Shown: positions 1 through 12,589, numbered from the stretch's first letter. The stretch: 64,000 nucleotides of DNA from Poecilobothrus nobilitatus (GCA_947095535.1 OX352773.1:263647590-263711589), one strand, 5' to 3'. Notes: a model not told the origin generated them from the letters alone. A program made the numbers and translations.

Positions 1-317
1 GATATTTTATAATAATGTGATTTAATATTTCGGTATTAGCAAATATATTGTGAAAACTCACTTCACCCTAATAGTGTTCTCAATAAAATACTGATTCCTT
101 TAAAGATTTTTTCATAAATTAAGGAATATATTTTTGTTTTCTGTTCCTTCTCATTCGTATAAGGAGTATATGATCATTCACTAAATCATTTATTATTCAT
201 ATTTGACTAATCTTCAGTTTTTGGGATCATTAACTTTACTAAAGCCGTAATTGTTTACTCTGCTGTAGCCATTGTACATGACTATGGACACGTAAATATT
301 TCTTTATCTTGAACAAG

Positions 318-463
318 AATTAATTATTATTATTTTATTATATATTATAAGATATATATACACTTATTATAAGAAAAATCTATGACTCAGCCGGGATTTG
401 AACTCGAGAACTTTCGAATGAAGGCCTCGTGTGAACCACTACACCATTGCCATTGGCCGGATA
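318..463 (-). mobile_element. tRNA-derived SINE, group A, copy 1
   Basis: Read on the minus strand, the head (463 to about 381) holds a perfect Pol III A box, TGGTGTAGTGG, and a perfect B box inside GAGTTCAAATCC, as in tRNA genes. A short AT-rich body follows and ends in a TAATAATAA-type tail near 318. The same layout recurs at 20554-20705 and 45650-45861. The tRNA-like part has no credible seven-pair acceptor stem, so I read it as a SINE and not a tRNA gene. A degenerate tRNA pseudogene is the alternative. Confidence 0.7.
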
Positions 464-559
464 ATTTAAATATAATTAACTGATATTAATTTGAATATAA
501 ACACAAATTAAAAATATTAACTACCAGCGTACATAAATATATATTAATAATTTTACAAC

Positions 560-629
560 ATTAATTAAATAAATATTAATGCAAAAACAAAAGTTTGTAT
601 ATCCGGGCAACGCCGGGCCTTCCTACTAG
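560..629 (+). mobile_element. Helitron-like 3' end
   Basis: CCGGGCAACGCCGGG at 603-617 forms a short GC hairpin and is followed after 8 bases by CTAG, then T. A hairpin just before CTRR is the classic Helitron 3' terminus. The same end in a diverged form occurs at 18968-18993. Only the last tens of bases can be assigned; the element body upstream is too decayed to bound. Confidence 0.55.
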
Positions 630-639
630 TTATTATTAT

Positions 640-1380
640 ATAAATAAAAGCAATATTTTCAAAATTTTTAATGATTTCAAAATATAAAATCAATATTATA
701 ATAAAATTGGAAATTTTAATGTTTATATACCTATATTATGTATGTATTGACATTTTTTTATATTATTAAGAAAGGATAATAAAACACAATTTTATATTCT
801 GCGTATATAGGCAAAAAAAAAATCATTTTTTTTAATTTCTTTTATAAGTGAAAAAAAAAAAAAAATCAGCTATCCCCACCACAGGACCGACCGCCACTAC
901 ACAAAAAGTACAATGCCAAAATTTATAGATTTTTTACATAATAATTTATATCAAAGCAAAATAACTTCTAATAATTTAATAACATTTTGTTTTATTCAAT
1001 AACAATAATTATAAGCAATGAAACCGTAAAAATATATGTACATTCATTCATACATCCATTTATTATTATTATTATTGTAATGTAGATACATGATTTTTTT
1101 TTCATTCAAAAAATAATATTAGAAGTAAAAAATAAAAAAAACTGTAAACAAATACAAAACAAACAAGATTAATATTAAATCTGCTAACAAAAATTTTACC
1201 GTTTTAATTTTATGTCATCAACAAATGAATAATATGCATAGATATAAGTACATACATATGTATGTATATAAATTTTTAGAGATATAAAAATAAAACAAAA
1301 AAAAATTGTTCATATAAATTCATATGGAGTGTTATGTATGAAATTTGGACTTAGAAAAAAAAATTAAATAAAAGTTAAAG
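640..1380. other. AT-rich stretch, no gene seen
   Basis: A- and T-runs, TATTATTATT near 1060 and short ATGTATGTAT repeats near 1255. Nothing coding or clearly mobile was recognised. Confidence 0.6.
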
Positions 1381-1389
1381 TTAGTCGGA

Positions 1390-1830
1390 TCAAAAAATGT
1401 TCTATGGCAAAGTTGTTCCTCTTTACTTGTGTAACAACTTCTTCTTAATAATTTTTCTCATAAAATTATTCTGTTACGAAATATTCGTAAAAAACTTAAA
1501 AAGTCCTCTAGTAAACTACCACTTGTCGTTGTCCGATTTGCTCCAAAAGCTTATCAATCTGAGATATTTACGTCAAAACCTTAAATATGAAATTTCAAAA
1601 AATTCCGCTCAGTCGTTTAAGCTGTACACGTGCCCACAGACATACACACGCACCCACACACACACACACACACACAGACGGACATCATGCTAAAAAATTT
1701 TTTACAGCCTTCTCCACACCGGAGAAGGCAGTGCATTTTTGCCAAAATCTGGGGTACAAATTTTTGGTATGAAAACAATACCTACCTTAGACATTAATGT
1801 ATGCGGTCGGTAACAATGTAGGTATTAAAT
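1390..1830. repeat. Possible dispersed repeat with CA microsatellite and hairpin
   Basis: This stretch is less AT-rich than its flanks. It contains an imperfect (CA)n run at 1638-1676 and, just after it, a perfect 9-bp hairpin with arms GCCTTCTCC (1707-1715) and GGAGAAGGC (1721-1729) around a 5-base loop. Open frames across it are broken up by the CA tract and look like no known protein. I infer a decayed interspersed repeat. No second copy was seen in the window. Confidence 0.4.
1638..1676. repeat. (CA)n microsatellite
   Basis: Alternating CA with a few interruptions, longest clean run about 18-20 bases. Confidence 0.9.
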
Positions 1831-2232
1831 GAAATTTACTAATTTTTCATTCATGTTCAAAAGATATCATATAAATTTGAATTTTATTTAATTTATCTAA
1901 TAGATATAAAATTGAATTGAATTATTTTCCAAACATGTATTAACAGTTAAATCGATTAATTTTATTTTAGTACATAATATTTAAAAAAAAAAATGTTTCT
2001 TTTTTAGTTATTTTTATATTCATGTTTAACTTTATAACCATATATATGTATGCTATACATATACGTATGTATATATTAATCTAAAAGAATGAGTATAGGC
2101 TATAGATACTAATTCATACAAAAATTTGAAAAATAAAATTTTATTATCGTTAAATATCGATGGTATCAGATGCATTTACAAAAATTGAAATGAAATCAAT
2201 TATTTTTAATACTTTTTGAAATTTTTGATCAT

Positions 2233-3022
2233 TTTTTAACACATTTTTCAAAAAATGTGTTTTTTTTTTTTAAGAAAAATTTTACTAGTAGTATTACTTC
2301 GTTCGTCCGTCTGTTTGTAATAGAAGAAAGAAATTTTAACTATGGGAAGATATCATAAAAAAAATTAATGTTGTGGTGGAAAGTTATATTGTAGTCTCAC
2401 CTATTTATCCAACCTAAACAATTTCAAAGTTTTAAAAAGTCCATTCAATATTTTAAAATGTGTGAGGTTCTGCTTAATTAATAATTATTATAATTATGTG
2501 ACGTTCTGCATTTAAAATATTTTCTTTCTAAGGCCGACAGGAAATTTTTTTAACTTTTCAATATCAAAATTATAATTTTTTTTTTTTTCATCTTAAATTT
2601 ACCGTTATGTGAAAACAGTAATTTGCAAAATTTTGCTTCTTTTATAACTCCGACACACTTTTAGTCAGAATCTTGAAAAGTTCTTTTAGAATTAACATAT
2701 ATCCTAGAATTTTTTTTTGGGTTTCCCCCCGTTTTAGATTTATTCTAGGTCCAAAATTGAAATTTCCTAGTTTTAGCCACCTGTAATTTGGGCACCTGTA
2801 CAAACATTTTTAAACTAGGACACAAAAATTATATTTTTAGAATTATTTATAGATTTTCGTTAAAATTAAAGAAAGTGTCTCTTGATTTTTCACAATACAA
2901 TTTCTTCTTCCATATAAAAATTTGCAAATTTTGAGTTACAGAATTTTAAACTCTTTTAATTGTTTTTTGAAAAACGTTGATCTTTAAAAATCCTTAGATT
3001 TATATTCGGCCTTGTTTTTTTA
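2233..3022 (+). repeat. Family D dispersed repeat, copy 1
   Basis: It starts with the palindrome AACACATTTTT / AAAAAATGTGTT, then CGTTCGTCCGTCTGTTTG. It continues through TTCTGCTTAA, AAATTTACCGTTATGTGAAA, TAACTCCGACAC, CACCTGTAATTTGGGCACC and AAAGTGTCTCTTGATTTTTC, and ends near ATTCGGCCTTGTTTT. The order of blocks matches the copies at 13.6, 31.7 and 47.4 kb. No open frame or terminal repeat typical of a known class is apparent. Confidence 0.75.
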
Positions 3023-3884
3023 AATTTTATTTGAAAATATAAATAACATGCAATATTAAGTACTAGGAAAATAGATTTTAATAAAAAGATAAAAAACATG
3101 AAAAATTTAATATGCAATTTGAATTCATAGCATATGGATCTTATTTTTTATTTTCTTTTCATTTTAGATTTAGATGGTGACTGTTTAAAATTAGTTTGAA
3201 ATAGATAAACGAATATATTTTAAAACTTATTCAGAAATCATTAGTTTATTAAATAAATTTCTAAATCAGCATAGCACATTTTCAAACTATTCCGTCAGTC
3301 TGTTTACTGTCTGTCGTTTGAATTTTTAACAAACGATTGATTTCATTCAAAAATTAATTTTCTTAGTCCCAGTAGGTTAGAAAGATGAAATATCAAGACA
3401 AAAATTTATATTTCGTATTAAATATAGCATAAAATGAAATTATAATGTTACCAAGTTTCAAATGCTATAATAGGAAAGTCAATAAATTTCATTCCATTAT
3501 TTTATACAAGACTCATCACTTATAAATTTCCTATAGTATTTTTCTTTTTTGTTAACTAAAATAGAACCCTAAATTTAGGGTAATTACAAAATATTAATGC
3601 CTTTCACTTCAAAAAATTTCACTTAAAATTTTAGGATTGAAAAACTAGTTGTTGTTCATCTCATACATGAACATTAACTTCAACTTTTACATTCTTTATA
3701 AGGAAAATGTTTAGAATCTTAAAAAATCATAAACTTTAATTTTTCTAATAAAATCTTCATAATAATTAAAAATCAACACTAAATTTTGAATTCTAAGTAT
3801 CAGAATAAAGATTGACCATCTATTTTCTAAATGTTTTACTTTATTTATCTAAATAATTTGAAACTAAAAATAATTTAAACATTT
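3023..3884. other. AT-rich stretch between two family D copies
   Basis: Contains CCGTCAGTCTGTTTACTGTC near 3292, possibly a further scrap of a family D end. Otherwise nothing recognisable. Confidence 0.45.
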
Positions 3885-4849
3885 GCCTTGTAGAAACCAA
3901 AAGTTTTTAAAAGCACAGATTTTCCAAAAGAGAAGAAAAACTGTTAGAATTATAACTAGCACAAAAATTTGCACATTTTTCTAAGAGTTTTATATGTCAG
4001 CAATTATCGGAAATTGATGCCTCTTGAAGGTGCTAGGGTGTATTTTAAGAGTGAAGATGCATTTTAAGGTGCAAGTAACCCTATGTAATTAAGAAAAGCC
4101 ATTGACAAATCATGTAAAATTAGAATAGCTTTAATAATTTAAATTTTTATTTTGATAAAATTTTGTACAGGTGTTTAAAAATATAGCTCTTAAACAGGGA
4201 GAGGTACAAAAAAATTTTCTAAGGTAACTAGTTCTAAAAGATTTTTCATTTCTTAAAATGTTTGTAAAATTTTTTTTTAGTAAATTAAATAGTAAATTTA
4301 AAAAAATTGAATTATTTTCATATTGATTTATAAAGGTAAAAAAGTCCTGTTTTTAAATTGAAAAAGTATTAAACAGAACCTGAGGATATTCATATATATT
4401 TGAAAATAGGGTTTTTTTTTTAAACTATGAAGAGCTGTAGCTCCGTAATTTAGAGGATTCATAAAAAAGTTGTTCTACAATACCAAATTTTTTAACACGT
4501 TGAATTTTACGCTCACCGCTGAAATTCGCTTTAAGCGGCACGTAAATCATCAGTGAACATCCTTCAAATGTTTCAAAATCCTGTGCTCACCTATATAAAA
4601 ATAAACTTTCTTAAAGGTAAAAACTTCAGAAATGTTCACCGGTGAGACACGAGGTACTTACCGCAAGCTTATTTTTAGCTCACCGGTAAGTACAGATCAA
4701 ACATTTAAGTAATGTTCACTGATGATACACTTAACGTGTCAAAAAAGTTATCTATAGTTTAAATTTTATTGTACCATCGTAAACTGCATAGAAATTTTGT
4801 AAACAGACGGACGGGTGAACGGATTGAATTTTGAAATATGTGCTAAAAA
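3885..4849 (-). repeat. Family D dispersed repeat, copy 2, interrupted by a foldback insertion
   Basis: Read on the minus strand it runs from the GACGGAC block (CAGACGGACGGGTGAACGG on plus, 4804-4822) to AAAAACTTTTGGTTTCTACAA near 3886. It carries the family D blocks AAACAGGG, CTAGTTCTAAAAGA and GGTGTTTAAAAATA in the expected order. The family E element at 4488-4746 interrupts it. Confidence 0.7.
4488..4746. mobile_element. Family E foldback element (MITE-like)
   Basis: The ends are TTTTTTAACACGTTGA (left) and, as reverse complement of the right end, TTTTTTGACACGTTAA, differing at two positions. The complementarity continues inward over about 130 bases: ATCATCAGTGAACAT, ...TCAAATGTTT... and GTGCTCACC or GTACTTACCGGTGAG appear in both arms. 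No coding frame is present. It lies inside family D copy 2. A one-armed relative lies at 48236-48375. Confidence 0.65.
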
Positions 4850-5985
4850 TTTAAGTTACAAAATAGAAAACAACCTTTCCCAACTTAAAATCCACCATTA
4901 AGAATTAAAATATCTTGTGTGTATTTTTACAAGATATTCACTTCAAGTCAATTGGCCATTTTAATATTTATATAAATGACTGTCTATAAAACATAATTAA
5001 TATTCATAAATAATCCAATAATGTCCAACCGTATTTTTATCTTTCCTACAATATTAAAAAAATTATATTATTCCGAAATTTCTAAATTTACTTACTTTTT
5101 TCATTGTACCTACATCATAAAACTTATTATTATCCTAATAAACAAAAATTCTTAATGTTTCATAATTGTAATTAAAGAATTTTTTTTTTTTTTACAACCG
5201 TATCATCATAAACTTCCGGTGATTTTGAAAAAAAAAAAAATAATAAAAATTCATTTTATGATTTACTAATTCTACTTTTAATACTCATACCACATCATAT
5301 AACACTGAAATCTTTATGTATATATTTACTCATAAAAACTAACACTGACATTAATTCCATCATGGTTATTTTATTTTTGATTTATGAGCACTACTATGCA
5401 TTTAATGTATCCAAAAGGACTCACGAAAACAGTATAGTATACAGAATAATAACATGTTTTGATTATACTGAAAATGTCCTGACAAAGTCCATGTAGTGCA
5501 AAATGGTCAAAACTGTTTTATGAGAAAAACGTAAATAAAAAAAAAATAAAAAAATAAAAAAATAAAATCTTAAAATCAGAAATAATTTCTACAAAGATAA
5601 AAGTATAAAGATGAGTAAATTTGAAAAGGAATTTAATGGATTAATGGATAAATATATGTTTATTAAGAGACAGCAGAAAATTTGTTTGTTTTCTTTTTTA
5701 TCATTTCCTTTGACTTTTGCTTTTTTTCAGAGGATTTTCAGATTTACGGATATTTTCGGGGGAAAAAAAAACACAAATATGGGTTTGACATGAAATTTCT
5801 GGAATTTTTATCTTAGATACTTATTTAGAATATACTTTTAATAGAATTTTCAGATTAAAATTTATTTTCTGTAGTTGATAGAATGTTTTGAGGTTTTGAG
5901 GTTTTGAACAATATTATTATTTAAATTGAAAAATACTGTAGGCATTAAAGTCAATTATTTTTCACAATAATTCCGTGAATTAAAT
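4850..5985. other. AT-rich stretch, no gene seen
   Basis: Poly-A/T runs. The 60-codon frame at 5611-5793 is AT-biased and has no recognisable domain, so I do not call it. Confidence 0.6.
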
Positions 5986-5986
5986 T

Positions 5987-6260
5987 TCATTACTATTTCT
6001 TTTTTTTATTACAAGGATTTAAGCAAGGAATCTTATGAACGTTTAGTTAATAATTAGATAACTAGTATATAAAATGAATAAGGTAACGATCTATGATTTG
6101 AAGGACCAAGTTCGATTATCGATTCATTACTATTTCTTTTTTTTATTACAAGGATTTAAGCAAGGAATCTTATGAACGTTTAGTTAATAATTAGATAACT
6201 AGTATATAAAATGAATAAGGTAACGATCTATGATTTGAAGGACCAAGTTCGATTATCGAA
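5987..6260 (+). repeat. Perfect 137-bp tandem duplication
   Basis: Unit 1 is 5987-6123 and unit 2 is 6124-6260. By eye they are identical, including the T8 run, over TCATTACTATTTC...TTCGATTATCGA. The last 30 bases of each unit (GAAGGACCAAGTTCGATTAT) resemble the T-arm of a tRNA-derived SINE, but the B box lacks its final C. The identity points to a recent duplication. Confidence 0.9.
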
Positions 6261-8880
6261 TTTTTGAAAATCAGTGATAATAGAAAAAGTTCATAAGTTT
6301 AATTCTGGAAAGGAATATTACATATTTATTAGAATTCTTAAAAAATTTAATTTAAGTAGCTTTTGGTCATAGAAAATTTGAAAGCATACAACGTTGGGTT
6401 GAGTTTTAAGAATCGTTTATCTTCAAGTATCGTTTAAGTATCGTTTAATTTCAAATAGAGACTGATAGGTTATGGTGTCGTTTTTAAAATTAAAAAAAAA
6501 ACAACATTAAATATTAAATAACACAACCCAAATTAAAATTTTAATAGAGCAAATTTCACAAAAATATAAATCGAATTTATGAAGAATCTATCTATTATTT
6601 ATATTTTTATTTATCTTTTAATTACATTATTATACTTAGCCAACATATAAAAAATTTAGAAAAATAGAATTTTTTTCTTTTTTTAATAACATTTAAATTA
6701 TCTATAATAATTCTATCTATTATCTATCCATCTATCTATTCTAAACCAATTTGATCGTGTTGTTGCATACTTCTAGGCATATTTTTATTAGGTAGATCTT
6801 ATACTAAAATGTTTTTTTCTTCTTGTACCTACTTTTTTTTTTATTTTCATGACTTAAAACTTTATTTATTTTAGGAAAATGTTTATTTCAGTTAAATCTC
6901 AAATATAAAAAAAATTTCTATTTAAAATAAACATAGTCTGATCATTTATAAATCACTTGAATAAACAAAAAAATATTTGTAAAAAATATGAGTGTAACTG
7001 CGAAATAATTTTCAGCTAATACTATTATTTATTATAAATATCCTTTTAAATTGTTATTTGAATAAAAAATAAACTTATAAATGTAATTTCCATTCAATTA
7101 ATCAAAACAAAAATAAAATTTCCCACAATAAATTAAAAATAAATCGTTTTAAAAAATGTTAATATCTAATCAAATCAATTACAACCTATAATAAATGATT
7201 AATTTAATTGCTCTCTCTCTCTCTCTCTCTCTAATTTATTTTTATTATACTAAGAACGAAAATAAAATTTACAAGGACACTAATATACACTAATAATCAG
7301 AAGAAAAGAAAACATATCATTTTTATTAAACATTAAAAGAGCATAAAATTATAAAAACCGAAAAAAAAAAAAAACAATTTATTATATTCTTTTTTTTTTT
7401 TGTATGTAATCGATTTCGATTTTTACGTTTTTATTATATTAAGAAAGGTCAATAATGACAAATCCACTAATATAATAACGGTATACTATAAAATACAAAA
7501 ATAACGGTTTACTTGTTACATTATGGTTTTGTTTTGTTTTTACAACTTTTTAAGGCAATTAAAGAAAAGCTTTTTATAGGCGAAATGTCAAATGAAAAAC
7601 AAAAAAGGCAATAAAAAAAAAAAAAAAAAGACGTCAAAAACAAAAACAAAACAACAAGATTTTTTTTGTCAAAAACATTTAATAAAATCCAATTTTTAAT
7701 ATAAACGTTGCTGATTTATCATATTCAAACAATAATAGCGACAATAAGAAATAATACTAGAATGTTTTCTTTTTATTTCTTGTTTTTCTTTTTCTAAATA
7801 TTACATCCCTTATTGATTCAATGTATTATCTATCATCTCTTTCTAATCTTTTTCTTTGTTGTCATACTTATTAAATTTTTGTTCTTGTTGTTGTTATCTT
7901 TTTTAATATCCGACATTTTATACCCACAATTTTATTGAATTGTCTGTGGCTATAAAGATGTGATCTGTTATCTATTATTTAATTTTATTTTTTTCTTTTT
8001 CTTACAACTGTATTTTGTGTTCTTATGTTATTATTATTTTTTTTTTTTTGTTCATTTATTTCTTTTGTTATATAACATTTATGTCAAATACTGTTATTAC
8101 AACTTGTCAAAATTTTTTCTTTTCAGTAACTCTCAATGTTGTGATCTTAAACTTGAAGTGTTTTTATTTTTTGTTTGTTTTTTATTTCTTCTTCTTTCTA
8201 TTTATTTTTGAATCTTTTATTTTTTTTTTTTTTGTAGTTTATTTCCTCATTTTTTTTTTTCTTTTTGTTAACATCAAATTTTAATTTTTGTCTAGCTGTT
8301 CTTTATTCAAAAAATGAATAAAAAGAATAATATAAAGATAATGAATAAGAAAGTAATGTGAAGGTTTTTTCTTTTGTTCTACAGTGCACTGAAGAAGTTT
8401 TACAACAAAAAAAAATGTTGTTCAGCTAATTTGGATAAATAACGCTTGAACGATTTTTTCTTAAAATATGCTTACAAGGATCATGTAAAAAAGTATTAAG
8501 TCTAAAAAATTAATCAAATATTTATTCGCGAACAAAAAAAAAATGTATAACATAATGATTTGATATATCATAAATTTAGACAGGAAGCACTATTTGATCA
8601 TTATGAAAGTAACAAAATAATATTAATATACCTCTATTATGATTTAAAATATTCTTCAAAATGTCAAAATGTCATTACAAATAATGTATGAATATTACGA
8701 AAGATTTATTTTTACTTAAAATAATATTAAATATTTGCCAACTAATAAATTCCTTTAATCATAGAAAGAATCTTCTTCTCCTGACAATAAAGTGTTCAAG
8801 GGCTAATGACATTTTACTTATAACTTATAATCAAGTGGTTTCCTCATGCCTGTTTGATCCTATGCAGTTGACCACAACTG
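6261..8880. other. AT-rich stretch with simple repeats, no gene seen
   Basis: Includes tandem TCTATCTATTATC motifs near 6709-6740, a (CT)n run at 7210-7232 and long T-rich tracts at 7960-8290 that give F/Y/I-rich frames with no domain. Nothing mobile was recognised. Confidence 0.6.
7210..7232. repeat. (CT)n microsatellite
   Basis: About eleven uninterrupted CT units. Confidence 0.95.
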
Positions 8881-8884
8881 GGTT

Positions 8885-9010
8885 GTATAAACATATTGAC
8901 GGGAAACTTCACGCTACCGGAACAAAAGAGTGCTCCTTACGGCGTTCGTTTCCCATTCATATTTGCCTCAATTGATGTTGCCCGTCCTCTGCCGCGCACA
9001 TGGAGATTGA
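8885..9010. other. GC-richer island of unknown origin
   Basis: About 125 bases near half G+C, in sharp contrast to the flanks. It contains GACGGGAAACTTCACG, CGGCGTTCGTTTCCC and CCGTCCTCTGCCGCGC. Two plus frames are open across it, and one minus frame is open apart from one stop, but none resembles a protein I can name. It may be a fragment of a mobile element or of an old exon. Confidence 0.4.
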
Positions 9011-9031
9011 AATTTGTATTGCAATTTTCTT

Positions 9032-9097
9032 CATTCTTTCAATTTAAGATTTCAAGAAGAAGGACATTCTTTCAATTTAAGATTTCAAGAAGAAGGG
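9032..9097 (+). repeat. 33-bp direct tandem repeat, two units
   Basis: CATTCTTTCAATTTAAGATT followed by TCAAGAAGAAGGA occurs at 9032-9064 and again at 9065-9097, essentially identical. 33 is a multiple of three, so an open frame crosses it, giving FFQFKISRRRT twice. Confidence 0.9.
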
Positions 9098-9099
9098 AT

Positions 9100-11945
9100 A
9101 TTCAAAATTATTTTAAAAATATTATTGATACAGGATATTAATAGAGTTGTAAAAAGTTATTTAGTCAGTATATCTATAAATATTGTCTTTGAAGGTTATC
9201 AAGTTTTTTAAAGTAAATATATTCTATTATATCATTTTTATATCTGCACGACATGTTATACAACATATGTACTCGTATGTTATATGTTATGTAAACTGTT
9301 ATTACAACAATAAAGTTCCTTTAAATCAAAATAAAAGTTCCCAAACAGTCGTATGCAATTTTGTTTCTTTATCTTAGCACTTGATGCGATAAAAATCTAA
9401 AAAAGACTACTAAATTAATCGAATATATTTGGGAAATTTTTCAAAAAGGTTGGCAACATAATTTATATTAAGGCTGTAAATTTCTTTAGATTTAATTTAG
9501 TTTTAACTTAATATAAGTTAAGTTTTACAGATTTTTTAAAATTAAAAAATTCCTTTCGGGTTTTCTAGCCTTTTTCATAACAGATTTAAAATAATTACAA
9601 ATATTAAATAAAATAAATATCTTAGGAGATCCTAGTGAAGCTGATGACTAAGTGTTACACTATAATTATTATCTTATATCTTTTGTTATGTTTTTCTTTT
9701 TGATTATGAAATATTGTAAAATTTTAAAAAGCGAATAAAAGAACAAAAAAAAGAAAAAAATGGAATAATGCTTTTTACTTAAAAGTAATTTTTAAAAGCT
9801 TAGGAATTTAAAAATATATTTTTATTAAAATATAACTTCTTGCTTTTTTTTTCATAGAATGAAGCGCCTATACCTTATGGTAAAACAAAAATTCATTTTT
9901 AGAAAGAAGCTTTTCTTTTGTGGAAAAAGTTAATTATAACTTTTAATGATTTTCTTTTTATTAATCAGAAAATTGAAAATTATTAAATATCAATTAAGAA
10001 AAAGAAAAAAATGTTTTTCTAACTAAATTTTTATTCACAAAACAAAAAGCTTATCTAGAAAAATTCAATGGAAAGGTTCGGATACTAATAATAGACTTTC
10101 TCCATTTTTTTTTTTTTTAAATATTTATTGAAAATGATATAAAAAAAAACTTTTAATTCATTTAAAAATACAAAATTTAGGAAATGTTTGGTTCTACAAT
10201 ACTACCGAAACTCTTCAGTAAGAAAGTAGTATTGATATGCTTAGACAAATCTTAATTTTTATTTTCAAAAAGTCTTACATTTCTTTTAAGAAAATTTCAG
10301 AAAATCTTCTGTGACGCAAACAAGACAAGTTGACAAGTTTAAATAAAAATATAAAACATTATATTATTAAAATCTTAATTTTACTGGTTCCATTCCTTTA
10401 TTATAAGCATAGCCGCAATTAGTTAATCATTTTTATAAAAAGGGAACCCCATAGAAAATTTGAATGTACCAAATCTTTTTTTATTCACTGTAAATAATTA
10501 AATCACTTGTACAAGTGATAAGGATTTAAATAAAATTTAACGCAACACATATACATACATACATAGCCATACATATATGATGTATTTATTTATAAATATT
10601 TTTAGAACACTGTAAAATCTGTAAAAATTTTTTTTCCTTTGCAACTATTTTATTTTTATAACCCGTTCTTTGTATTTTTATTTATTCGTTTTTAGAAACC
10701 GTTAAATAAATTTTTTTAAGAGTTTAATTTTTTTTATTATTTAATTTTACTACGTCTACTTAAAATTCGTTTTTGGTTTAAAAATTTATTTATATTAGTT
10801 ATTTTAGTATTTATATACATTATATTATTATGTACCTATATAAGTATATAGATATAGATACATAATATCATACTTGTACATAATACATTATGTATTACAT
10901 AAATATATGTAGCTGATTATGAATTTGTCATGAAAAACCTACAGGGTTGTTGTTGAAATTATATAGGACAGATTTCTTATAAAACAAAAATTTTTGGGGT
11001 TTCTATGATATCTCATTTTTATTATCAGTTATATTTTTATGTTCTGGTTTTTTTTTCTTTTTCTTCACATATTTTATTAGGTATTAGCAACAATTCTTTG
11101 TTGAAAATGTTAAAAACATGATTTTTTATATAATGACTTCTCATATTATTTCAATACAAAATTTTGTTTTTTTATATTAACTTTAATATTGTATATTATA
11201 TTATTATGTTTATAAAAAATTTTTTTACAGTTAGAAAATATTATTGAATATCCTTCAAGAAAAATCAAACTGAAAAGATGTTTAAGAAATGATTGTCGTA
11301 TTTTATTTTTATTTTAACAAAAAAAAAAAAAAAAAAAAAAGAAAAAAACAAATACAGAAAAGATGAAAAAGCCATATAAAATTTGACAAGTGATTGATGT
11401 ATTGTTGTCTTAAATATCTTAAAGATTTTTCCCATGAAAATAACAACTATACAATAATCAAGAAAAAGAAGATTTTTTTATTCAAATATATCATAAATAT
11501 TGTATAGATACTGTATGTGTATAATCGTGATATGTAATTTTTAGTTTATTGGTTTTTAGTTCATTTTTATTTGATTAGAAACAAGGGGTTTTAGATTTTT
11601 TTTTTTTTTTAATAATCATTTGGTTAGTTAGTCTGTCAAATCTGATAACCTTTTAACTACAATCTACATAATAATATACGTATTCTAGTTAATTAACATA
11701 CATTTAATACATTTTTTTTTTTAAATAATTCAAATGTCCAAATTCAAATACATAATTTGTACCTATGGATTTTTTAATATTACCTATTAATCAGCATCAA
11801 TCTCTATTTTAAATTTTCGATATTAATCTGCGTACAGCTTCTTCATAACTATATCACGGCCCTAGTAATACTTTTGTAACTATTTTGACTTCAAAAAATT
11901 TATTTATTTAGTTTTCTAATATTACATAAATAGTTTAAGTTTCTA
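9100..11945. other. AT-rich stretch, no gene seen
   Basis: Long A and T runs, including poly-A at 11319-11340, and TATATAGATATAGATACATA-type repeats near 10840-10910. No recognisable coding or mobile sequence. Confidence 0.6.
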
Positions 11946-11976
11946 ATGTTAGTTTTACCTTCAAAAAATATTTATT

Positions 11977-12242
11977 TAATTATTTATATTATTATTACAA
12001 ACCACATAGGATATTGCAATATCACAAAACCATCGGCTAATAAGGCCATTATAGGTCGAATACTATTATTAAATTATATACCAATATTATTTATTTTGTT
12101 TATATTATATATTATATATTTACACTATATTTGGTAACAAGCGGGATTGTTTTCAATAAAACTTGGTGCCTGTGCAGGATTCGAACTCGCACTCCCTCGG
12201 TTAGTAAGCCATGTGCTTAACAACTAGGCCACTGAAGCCCCT
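11977..12242 (-). mobile_element. tRNA-derived SINE, group B2, copy 1
   Basis: On the minus strand the head GGGGCTTCAGTGGCC starts near 12242. It has A box TGGCCTAGTTG and B box GAGTTCGAATCC, followed by a body of about 180 bases containing CCTATAATGGCCTTATTAG (reverse complement of 12032-12054), and ends in an (AAAT)-rich tail. TTCAAAAAATATTTATT (11960-11976) and TTCCAAAAATATTTATT (12243-12259) flank it as a 17-bp target duplication with one mismatch. Confidence 0.85.
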
Positions 12243-12311
12243 TTCCAAAAATATTTATTAATTAATTAATTTAATGTAAACAAGTCTTCTTCCGGTGATC
12301 AAAAAATATTT

Positions 12312-12575
12312 ATTTATTTATTTATATTAATATTACATACATTAATGTAGTGCAATATTATTGAACCATCGGCTACTAAGGCCATTATAGGTTTTTATAC
12401 TATTATTAAATTATATACTGATATTATATATTTTGTTTATATTATATACTATATATTTACATTATATTTGGTCGTAAGGGGGTAAAGAAAAAACACTTAC
12501 GACCTGTACAGGGATCGAACTCGCACTCCTTCGGTTAATACGCAACACGCCTACCCACTAGGCTACCGAAGCCCC
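12312..12575 (-). mobile_element. tRNA-derived SINE, group B2, copy 2
   Basis: Same orientation and architecture as its neighbour. The head GGGGCTTCGGTAGCC starts at 12575. It has A box TAGCCTAGTGG, D-stem GCCT/AGGC, B box GAGTTCGATCC, the same long body and an AAATAAAT tail. A perfect 14-bp target duplication, ATCAAAAAATATTT, lies at 12298-12311 and 12576-12589. This is a clean insertion, and the body is recognisable in only these two places in the window. Confidence 0.9.
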
Positions 12576-12589
12576 ATCAAAAAATATTT

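Noticed and set aside
381..463. Possible functional tRNA gene
   Set aside because: Promoter boxes are intact, but the acceptor stem does not pair and the same sequence with an AAT-rich tail recurs elsewhere, so it is a SINE head.
3280..3330. Ninth family D copy
   Set aside because: Only CCGTCAGTCTGTTTAC resembles the family; no flanking blocks support it.
7960..8284. Two overlapping F/Y-rich frames resembling membrane proteins
   Set aside because: They are translations of T-runs; the apparent hydrophobicity is a base-composition effect.
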